Assembly (NCBI GenBank): GCA_903913885.1
Contig: CAIWMX010000095.1
Span: 1-64,000, forward strand
Origin: an uncultured Bacteroidales bacterium
GTDB lineage: Bacteria > Bacteroidota > Bacteroidia > Bacteroidales > FEN-979
Direction of reading: 5' to 3'
DNA length: 64,000 nucleotides
Below, piece by piece: positions 51,566-58,769 of this stretch (position 1 is its first letter; each line of letters opens with the position of its first letter). Below the pieces are notes generated by a model, which was not told the origin of the DNA, searched no databases, and was given only the letters and a program-made list of their open reading frames with translations. The position numbers and the translations under genes are program-made.

Positions 51566-52654
51566 GAATCCCGTGAGGGATTCAATGTTGGTAGTAAACC
51601 AATGCGGGCGATTATTTCGTCCCGTACGGGACGAAATAAAAATCCGGTTCATCTTTGTTTCTACCCACATGTTGTGCCTGACAGCACAAATAAATCCGAC
51701 ATTTCACAGTATTATTTCCTCCCGTGAATCCCGTTAGGGATTCAATGTTGGTAGAAAATCAATGCGGGCTGATCATTTCGTCCCGTACGGGACGAAATAA
51801 AAATCCGGTTCATCTTTGTTTCTACCCACATGTTGTGCCTGACGGCACAAATAAATCCGACATTTCACTGTAATATTTCCTCCCGTGAATCCCGTTAGGG
51901 ATTCAATGTTTGTAGAAAATCAATGCTGGCTGATCATTTCGTCCCGTACGGGACGAAATAAAAATCCGGTTCATCTTTGTTTCTACCCACATGTTGTGCC
52001 TGACGGCACAAATAAATCCGATATTTCACAGTATTATTTCTTCCCGTGAATCCCGTGAGGGATTCAATGTTGGTAGAAAATCAATGCTGGCTGATCATTT
52101 CGTCCCGTACGGGACGAAATAAAAATCCGGTTCATCTTTGTTTCTACCCACATATTGTGCCTGACGGCACAAATAAATCCGATATTTCACTGTAATATTT
52201 CCTCTCGTGAATCCCGTTAGGGATTCAATGTTGGTAGAAAATCAATGCGGGCTGATCATTTCGTCCCGTACGGGACGAAATAAAAATCCGGTTATCTTTG
52301 TTTCTACCCACATGTTGTGCCTGACGGCACAAATAAATCCGACATTTCACAGTATTATTTCCTCCCGTGAATCCCGTGAGGGATTCAATGTTGGTAGAAA
52401 ATCAATGCTGGCTGATCATTTCGTCCCGTACGGGACGAAATAAAAATCCGGTCCACCCTTTTTTCTACCCACATATTGTGCCTGACGGCACAAATAAATC
52501 CGACATTTCACTGTAATATTTCCTCCCGTGAATCCCGTGAGGGATTCATGGTTGGTAGAAAATCAATGCGGGCTGATCATTTCGTCCCGTACGGGACGAA
52601 ATAAAAATCCGGTCCACCCTTTTTTCTACCCACATATTGTGCCTGACGGCACAA
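51566..52654. repeat. Tandem array of seven ~160/161-bp units, each with three hairpins/palindromes (REP/BIME-like)
   Basis: Unit starts (gaatcccgt[g/t]agggattc) at 51566, 51726, 51887, 52048, 52209, 52369, 52530; perfect 24-bp palindrome atttcgtcccgtacgggacgaaat in the units. Confidence 0.95.
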
Positions 52655-52656
52655 AT

Positions 52657-53133
52657 TTACGATTCTGATTTATATTGGACAGGGTTAAAAATGAAACGCT
52701 CATCATAATCGATGCCAAATTTTTTCAAAAAATCCAAGTATTCTTCGATAAATGTCTTTTTCTTATGATGAATCTCCTGATTTCTTATATAATCAATTAC
52801 ATTCCCGATATGTGATTTACTATAGGAAAATGCTCCATACCCTTCCTGCCATGAAAATCGGTTTTTTAAGAACGCTTTCTGATTTATCCACTTAGATGAG
52901 TCCCCTTTAATATCCTGCATTAACTCAGATAGAGATTGTACCGGACGCATACCCAGCAGGATATGAATATGATCAGGCATTCCATTAATTGCCAAAACCT
53001 TATGCTCATTGTTTTGAATTATCCCGGTAATATAACGGTATAATTCTTCCTTCCATGAATTTTCAATAATGCAATTATGGTTCTGAACTGTAAACACAGT
53101 TTGAATGTGGATTTGCGTATATGTATTTCCCAT
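52657..53133 (-). CDS. IS200-like / REP-associated tyrosine transposase (RAYT-like, Y1 HUH)
   Basis: HUH motif MPDHIHILLGM; WQEGYGAFSYSKSHIGNVIDYIRNQEIHHKKKTFIEEYLDFLKKFGIDYDERFIF. Confidence 0.92.
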   Translation of the reverse strand: MGNTYTQIHIQTVFTVQNHNCIIENSWKEELYRYITGIIQNNEHKVLAINGMPDHIHILLGMRPVQSLSELMQDIKGDSSKWINQKAFLKNRFSWQEGYGAFSYSKSHIGNVIDYIRNQEIHHKKKTFIEEYLDFLKKFGIDYDERFIFNPVQYKSES

Positions 53134-53198
53134 GATTCTGGAGCTTAAGATAATCCTGTGAAACCGAAATAATTAACTGGCTGGAGATCCCTGGGATG

Positions 53199-53540
53199 TT
53201 ACTCCACCACCATCGACACCACCCTGAACTCCTCGCCGCCGGTGATCTCCGACGGGAAGCAACTGCAAACCGGGCAGGTGTCGACGCGGTTCTGCATCAT
53301 AAACTCCAGGTCGCAGGCCGTGCATTTGCCCTTGCCTGGTGTTCGTAACAGTTTTATTTCAGCCTGCGACAGGATGGAATCCTTAACCAGCATCTCAAGT
53401 GCCCATAGAAATGCGTCCGCCTCGACCCCGCTCAGGGTGCCGACTTCGATCTGGATTTCGCTGACTGAAGCAACGCCGCGGGTTGCGGTTTCACGTTCGG
53501 CCAGCGCGATCACTTCCATGGCCAGGGATAATTCATGCAT
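53199..53540 (-). CDS. hypA: Hydrogenase maturation nickel metallochaperone HypA
   Basis: MHELSLAMEVIALAERE, zinc site CTACDLEF...CPVCSC. Confidence 0.94.
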   Translation of the reverse strand: MHELSLAMEVIALAERETATRGVASVSEIQIEVGTLSGVEADAFLWALEMLVKDSILSQAEIKLLRTPGKGKCTACDLEFMMQNRVDTCPVCSCFPSEITGGEEFRVVSMVVE

Positions 53541-53553
53541 AAGTTTCTCTTTA

Positions 53554-54591
53554 TCAGCAGATCCGAGGCAACGGGTCGCCGGTTAAAATATCAACGATCC
53601 GCCTGCCACCGGTTTCGGTTTTCAAAACCACCCTGCCGGGATGATCGCCTGTAATATGTCCGATGACGGCACTTTGTTCTCCCAGTTTGTTTTTCTTCAT
53701 GATCTCCAGGATGTGACCTGCTTCATCCTGGCCGGCCACGATCAGCACTTTGCCTTCGTTTGCTATATGGAGTGGGTCGAAGCCGAGGATCTCGCACATG
53801 GCTTTTACGCCGCCGCCAATGGGCAGGGTTGATTCGCCGATTTCGATGCCCAGGTTTATTTTGCCGGCTAGTTCGTTCAATACGGTGGCTACACCACCCC
53901 GTGTAGGGTCGCGCATGAATTTCACGCCATCTGATTGGTCCATTACCTCCCGGATCAGGTGGTTCAGCGAAGCGCAATCGGACAAGACAGCCGATTTGAA
54001 ATTGAACGATTCACGTGCGTTCATCACCGCCATGCCGTGATCGCCGATGGTGCCGTTGATGATAATGACATCGCCGGGCATGATATTTTTTGCTTTTCCC
54101 ACCTGGCTTTCGCGGTTGCCAACCATCCCGATGCCGGCGGTGTTGATAAACAGTTTGTCGCATTTGCCTTTGTTCACCACCTTGGTGTCGCCTGTTACGA
54201 TGGCAACGCCTGCGTTCCTTGCCTCATCGGCCAGCGATTTCACAATCGTTTCGAGGTCGTTCATCGGGAATCCTTCCTCGATGATCATGGAAACGCTGAT
54301 GTAGCGCGGGATCGCTCCCGAAACAGCCAGGTCGTTCACCGTTCCGCACACCGCCAGTTTGCCGATGTTCCCGCCGGGAAAGAAGAGGGGGTCGATCACA
54401 AACGAGTCGGTGGTAAATGCCAGGTTCGGAGCATCGGCCGGCAGGATGGCAGCATCCGTTTGTTCATTGAGGATCTCATTCCCGAAATATTTCAGGAAAA
54501 CGGTTTCAATGAGGTCGTGCATCATCCGGCCGCCATTGCCATGGCTCAGCAGTATCTTTTGTTCCTTGTTCATCATGCCTTCATGTTTCAC
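53554..54591 (-). CDS. hypE: Hydrogenase expression/formation protein HypE
   Basis: LSHGNGGRMMHDLIE, MRDPTRGGVATVLNE, C-terminal DPLPRIC. Confidence 0.95.
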   Translation of the reverse strand: MKHEGMMNKEQKILLSHGNGGRMMHDLIETVFLKYFGNEILNEQTDAAILPADAPNLAFTTDSFVIDPLFFPGGNIGKLAVCGTVNDLAVSGAIPRYISVSMIIEEGFPMNDLETIVKSLADEARNAGVAIVTGDTKVVNKGKCDKLFINTAGIGMVGNRESQVGKAKNIMPGDVIIINGTIGDHGMAVMNARESFNFKSAVLSDCASLNHLIREVMDQSDGVKFMRDPTRGGVATVLNELAGKINLGIEIGESTLPIGGGVKAMCEILGFDPLHIANEGKVLIVAGQDEAGHILEIMKKNKLGEQSAVIGHITGDHPGRVVLKTETGGRRIVDILTGDPLPRIC

Positions 54592-55667
54592 TGACGGTAT
54601 TTATAATAGGTAGCACAGGTTCCTTCACCCGACACCATGCAGGCGCCAACCGGGTCGGCCGGGGTGCACCTGGTGGCAAAAAGCCCGCAATCGTTGGGCG
54701 TTTTCAATCCACGCAGGATGGATCCGCAGATGCAGCCTTTGGGATCGGTGGGAATCGGCACGGAGAGCGGATACTGCTTTTCAGCGTCAAACCCGGCAAA
54801 CTCCTCCCGGATCTTCAGTCCGCTGGCAGGAATGACGCCCAAACCGCGCCACCGGTCGTCTTTTGGTTCAAAAACCCTGGAAAGCAATTCCAGGGCGATT
54901 TTGTTGCCCTGCGTATGCACGATCCTTTTATACTGTATCTCGACTTTCGGTTCTCCTGATTCCATCTGCCGGGCAAGCATGAGGATGGCCTGCATCAGGT
55001 CGACGGGTTCAAACCCGGCAACCACCACACCGAGCCCGTACACCGAAGATAACCCGTTGTATATTTCCGTGCCGGTAATAGCGCTGACATGCCCGGGGGC
55101 AATGAACCCGTCGATCTTCACCCCTTCATCCACCAGCGCTTTCATCACCGGGGGCATCACCTTGTGGGCGCTCAGCACGAAAAAGTTTCGGATGCAGGCC
55201 TTTTGAGCTTCCACGATCGCAGCAGCCGTTGCAGGCGCGGTGGTTTCGAACCCGATCCCCAGAAAGAATACGGGCCTCTCCGGGTTGTTTTTCGCAAGCT
55301 CAACGGCATCCAGCACAGAATATATGATCCGGATATCGGCGCCGTTAGCCTTCTCTTTTTCAAGCGAACTTACCGAGCCGGGCACCCGGATAAGGTCGCC
55401 GTAGGTGGTGACGATCGCGCCCGGAACCCTGGAATAGGCGATGGCGGTATCGAGGAAATGCTGGCTTGAAACGCATACCGGGCATCCGGGCCCCGACAAG
55501 AGTCTTATGTTCGCAGGCAGCAAGGCATGGAGCCCGAAACGGTGGATGGCCATGGTATGCCCGCCGCAGACTTCCATCAGGGTGATCTCTTTCTCCGAGA
55601 TCTTTTTCAACTCCTCTGAAACAGCAAGAATCAGGTCTTTTTTGCGGTATTCGTCGATGTATTTCAT
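54588..55667 (-). CDS. hypD: Hydrogenase formation protein HypD
   Basis: EVCGGHTMAIHRFGL, LLSGPGCPVCVSS, GFEPVDLM. Confidence 0.95.
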   Translation of the reverse strand: MKYIDEYRKKDLILAVSEELKKISEKEITLMEVCGGHTMAIHRFGLHALLPANIRLLSGPGCPVCVSSQHFLDTAIAYSRVPGAIVTTYGDLIRVPGSVSSLEKEKANGADIRIIYSVLDAVELAKNNPERPVFFLGIGFETTAPATAAAIVEAQKACIRNFFVLSAHKVMPPVMKALVDEGVKIDGFIAPGHVSAITGTEIYNGLSSVYGLGVVVAGFEPVDLMQAILMLARQMESGEPKVEIQYKRIVHTQGNKIALELLSRVFEPKDDRWRGLGVIPASGLKIREEFAGFDAEKQYPLSVPIPTDPKGCICGSILRGLKTPNDCGLFATRCTPADPVGACMVSGEGTCATYYKYRQ

Positions 55668-55735
55668 CTGTTGATGTTTTCTTCAGCAGTTTTATCTTTA
55701 CTTAACGTGTCAGGTTGAAACCCAAGGAACAGGCC

Positions 55736-55860
55736 CACCCTGTCAGGGTCCACCACCCTGACGGGGTCCACCACCCTGACGGGGTCCACCACCCTGTCAG
55801 GGTCCACCACCCTGACGGGGTCCACCACCCTGACGGGGTCTACCACCCTGACGGGGTGGG
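55736..55860. repeat. Seven tandem 18-bp units (caccctgwcrgggtccac) between hypC and hypD
   Basis: Unit starts 55736, 55754, 55772, 55790, 55808, 55826, 55844; near-palindromic accctgtcagggt core. Confidence 0.93.
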
Positions 55861-55862
55861 GG

Positions 55863-56087
55863 CTACTGATGGCTGTTATCCGCAACTTCATTCAGTAACC
55901 TTAACGTTTCGGCGGCCTCCTCCTGGTCGACTTTCTCAATGGCAAAGCCCGCGTGAAGCATCACATAATCGCCGGGTTTCACGTCGTCGAGCAGCAAGAG
56001 ACTCGCTTTATATTCCACATCCTCGATGGTCACCAGGGCCACCGACCCCTCAACGCTGATCACTTTTGCCGGTATAGCTAAACACAT
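55863..56087 (-). CDS. hypC: Hydrogenase assembly chaperone HypC
   Basis: MCLAIPAKVISVEGSVALV...GDYVMLHAGFAIEKVDQEEA. Confidence 0.94.
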   Translation of the reverse strand: MCLAIPAKVISVEGSVALVTIEDVEYKASLLLLDDVKPGDYVMLHAGFAIEKVDQEEAAETLRLLNEVADNSHQ

Positions 56088-58330
56088 TTGAGTTCCCTCC
56101 TTTTTGATGCAACAGCCACCTGGCCCAGGGCAATTCCCCCGTCGTTCGCCGGAATGGCTGCATGCGTGTAAACCTGAAAATTGTTTTCCCGCAGAAGGGC
56201 AACCGACCCTTCAAGCAGGTACTTATTCTGAAATACCCCGCCTGAAAGCACGACCTTACTGATCTTCTCCCTTGCCCGGATGGTGTTTGAAATTTCAAAG
56301 ATAACCGAAATTATAGTATTGTGAAATTTGGTGGCGATTACTGGCAGTGAGACACCGCCGGTGAGGTCATGAACGATGCCCTTGATTGTGGCATCAAACC
56401 GGATGGTTTTATCAACATCAAAGGTGTATTTCTCGTAACAATCATTTCGCACCAATGCTTCGAGGCGCATCGGGCCCTCCGCCTGGAAAGTCGCCACCTG
56501 GCACAACCCCACCAGGGAGGAAACCGCATCGAACAACCTGCCAGCCCCGGCAGTGAGCGGGCAATTCACCTTCCGGTCGATCATCCTCACTACCATCGCA
56601 ATCTTTTCAGGGTCAATCCCGCTGAATAAGGGCAAGGCTAACTTTGAAAAATCATCTCCATAAACTTTGTACAGATATGAAACCGCCATCCGCCAGGGTT
56701 CTTCAGCCGCCAGGTCGCCGCCGGGCAACGGAAGATACTCAAAATGGGTGACACGTTCATACCCGTTGAGATCACAAACGAAAAATTCTGATCCCCACGT
56801 GTGTCCGTCATCGCCAAAGCCCGTGCCGTCCAGGGCTATGCCGATCACCTTTTCATCGAGGTGGTGTTCGGCCATGCACGATGCAATATGAGCATGGTGA
56901 TGCTGCACGCGGACAACCGGCAACCCACCGTAATGCCGGGCTGTTTTCGTGGAGTTGTATTCCGGGTGAAGATCGACAGCAAGAAGGGAAGGTTTCATCC
57001 TGAACAATTTCAGGTACTGGCTAATGGTCTCCTCGTAAAACTGCATGGTTTCCAGTCCCTGCAGATCGCCGATGTGCTGGCTCAGGAACGCCTTCTGACC
57101 CTTGCCGATGCAGAAACAGTTGGTTAATTCCGCCCCGAAGGCCAGGATCCCGTCCACATCCATCCCGGTGCGAACCGGGGCGGGGGCATAGCCTCTCGAG
57201 CGGCGGAGAATCCGTTCCCGGCCATCCATGATCCGGGCAACCGAATCATCGGTACGGTTGTAAATATCGCGGTTGTGAAGCACCAGGGCATCAACGAAAG
57301 AGGTGAATTGAGATATCGCCTGATCATTGCCAGTGAGGATAGGCTCGCTGCTGAAATTCCCGCTGGTGAGAACGATGGCATGGGTTTTTAACCGCTGAAA
57401 AAGCTGGTGGTGGAAAGGCATATAGGGCAGCATCACCCCAACGAGGTTTAATCCGCTGTTAATGTTTTCAGCCAGTGCCGGCGACGTGTCTTTTTTCATT
57501 TCCAGCAGCACGATTGGCCGGCGCCATGAAACCAGCGACTGTTGAGCCACATCATCAACAAATGCAAATTGCCGGAGGGTTCCCAGGTCGCGGAACATGA
57601 CCGCAAAGGGCTTCCCGTCGCGGTTCTTTATCAAACGGAGCCTGCCCACGGCGTTTTCATCCAGGGCATCGCACGCCAGGTGCATGCCCCCGAGGCCTTT
57701 GATCAGCACAATACCGCAGTTCTCAAGCACGTTGGCCGCCTGACTTGCGATAACATTAATATCCGCGCTAACAGGGTTTCCCCTGACAATAAGTTCATAA
57801 TGAGGCCCACATCGCGAACAGGCGGTTGGCTGCGCATGGAACCTGCGGTCGGTGATGGTCTCATACTCTTTCCTGCAATCAGGGCACATCGCAAACGGTT
57901 GCATCGTGGTTTTTTCGCGGTCGTAAGGGAGGTCGCGTATGATGGTGAACCTGGGCCCGCAATTGGTGCAGTTTACAAAGGCGTAACCGAGCCGGGTTCC
58001 CTGCTTTTTAATATCTTCGAGGCAAGCATCGCAAACGGCAATGTCGGGGCTGATCTCCGTGATATCATCCGACAGGTCATCGCTGTGAAGAATTGTAAAC
58101 CCGACAAAATCCTGCACCGCCAGTTCGCTGGTGGCAATATTTTCAATCATTGACGCCGGTGGTGCCTCCTTTTCCAGAGAGATCACAAAATTGTCAAGAT
58201 CCACGGCCGTTCCGCTCACACAGATCCGCACATTCTCATTGGTATTCTGCACCCATCCGGTCAGCGCATATTTCATCGCCATCCTGTACACGAACGGCCG
58301 GAACCCGACCCCCTGCACCAACCCCGTCAC
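56078..58330 (-). CDS. hypF: Carbamoyltransferase HypF (5' end uncertain; GTG or non-canonical start)
   Basis: Acylphosphatase GLVQGVGFRPFVYR, zinc fingers CDACLEDI/CTNCGPRF, VQHHHAHIASCMAEH. Confidence 0.93.
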   Translation of the reverse strand: MTGLVQGVGFRPFVYRMAMKYALTGWVQNTNENVRICVSGTAVDLDNFVISLEKEAPPASMIENIATSELAVQDFVGFTILHSDDLSDDITEISPDIAVCDACLEDIKKQGTRLGYAFVNCTNCGPRFTIIRDLPYDREKTTMQPFAMCPDCRKEYETITDRRFHAQPTACSRCGPHYELIVRGNPVSADINVIASQAANVLENCGIVLIKGLGGMHLACDALDENAVGRLRLIKNRDGKPFAVMFRDLGTLRQFAFVDDVAQQSLVSWRRPIVLLEMKKDTSPALAENINSGLNLVGVMLPYMPFHHQLFQRLKTHAIVLTSGNFSSEPILTGNDQAISQFTSFVDALVLHNRDIYNRTDDSVARIMDGRERILRRSRGYAPAPVRTGMDVDGILAFGAELTNCFCIGKGQKAFLSQHIGDLQGLETMQFYEETISQYLKLFRMKPSLLAVDLHPEYNSTKTARHYGGLPVVRVQHHHAHIASCMAEHHLDEKVIGIALDGTGFGDDGHTWGSEFFVCDLNGYERVTHFEYLPLPGGDLAAEEPWRMAVSYLYKVYGDDFSKLALPLFSGIDPEKIAMVVRMIDRKVNCPLTAGAGRLFDAVSSLVGLCQVATFQAEGPMRLEALVRNDCYEKYTFDVDKTIRFDATIKGIVHDLTGGVSLPVIATKFHNTIISVIFEISNTIRAREKISKVVLSGGVFQNKYLLEGSVALLRENNFQVYTHAAIPANDGGIALGQVAVASKRRELKCV

Positions 58331-58386
58331 TATGATCTGTAAAGTTTTAATAACAGTTGCTTTAGAGACTGTTTAATTTTGTTTGT

Positions 58387-58508
58387 AAATCCCTTTAGGG
58401 ATTTTATGCGGGTAGAAAAACAGTGCGATCAGCATTATTTCGTCCCGTACGGGACGAAATGGCTCTCAGGGCATTCGGTTTCTACCAATATTTTGTGCCT
58501 ACGGCACA
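58387..58508. repeat. Solitary diverged copy of the three-hairpin element
   Basis: aaatccctttagggattt, ggtagaaa, atttcgtcccgtacgggacgaaat, tttctacc, tgtgcctacggcaca in the same order as array units. Confidence 0.9.
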
Positions 58509-58591
58509 GGGTAATACAAAAACCTGTAAAAAAAGAAAATTTTCAACATACTTGCTTTCCGGGACACTTCGGGACACTTCGGGAACCTCAG

Positions 58592-58651
58592 TGTCCCACG
58601 TCCCACGTCCCTCGTCCCACGTCCCACGTCCCTCGTCCCTCGTCCCTCGTA
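58592..58651 (+). repeat. Tandem 7-mer cgtccca/cgtccct array
   Basis: tgtcccacgtcccacgtccctcgtcccacgtcccacgtccctcgtccctcgtccctcgt. Confidence 0.9.
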
Positions 58652-58769
58652 ATTCCCCCGTAAAAGTATGCATATTTTACCTTCCCCGGCCCTTTGTGAT
58701 TTTTCAATTCAGGGTGTAAAAAGTTGAAAAGAAAATGCTAATTTTGAGCCCTTCATCCTATGAGAACTC

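Noticed and set aside
51209-51727. Plus-strand 172-aa ORF (MVVVVVMS...)
   Set aside because: Antisense of the His-rich hypB region running into the repeat array; low-complexity artefact.
52207-52443. Short ORF MNPVRDSMLVENQCG... in the array
   Set aside because: Translation of the repeat unit itself; no independent support for coding.
51566-52654. CRISPR array
   Set aside because: Period is ~160 bp and the whole unit, including the inter-hairpin spacer, is conserved; no variable spacers and no cas genes.
52657-53133. Complete IS200/IS605 insertion sequence
   Set aside because: No tnpB/iscB-like partner and no recognisable IS200 terminal hairpins distinct from the tandem array; sequence better fits a RAYT-like single gene.
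55736-55860. CRISPR or coding repeat (HHPDGV / VDPVRV ORFs 55715-56059 + and 55664-55891 -)
   Set aside because: Contiguous 18-bp units without spacers; ORFs are open on both strands only because the period is a multiple of 3, and one overlaps hypC antisense.
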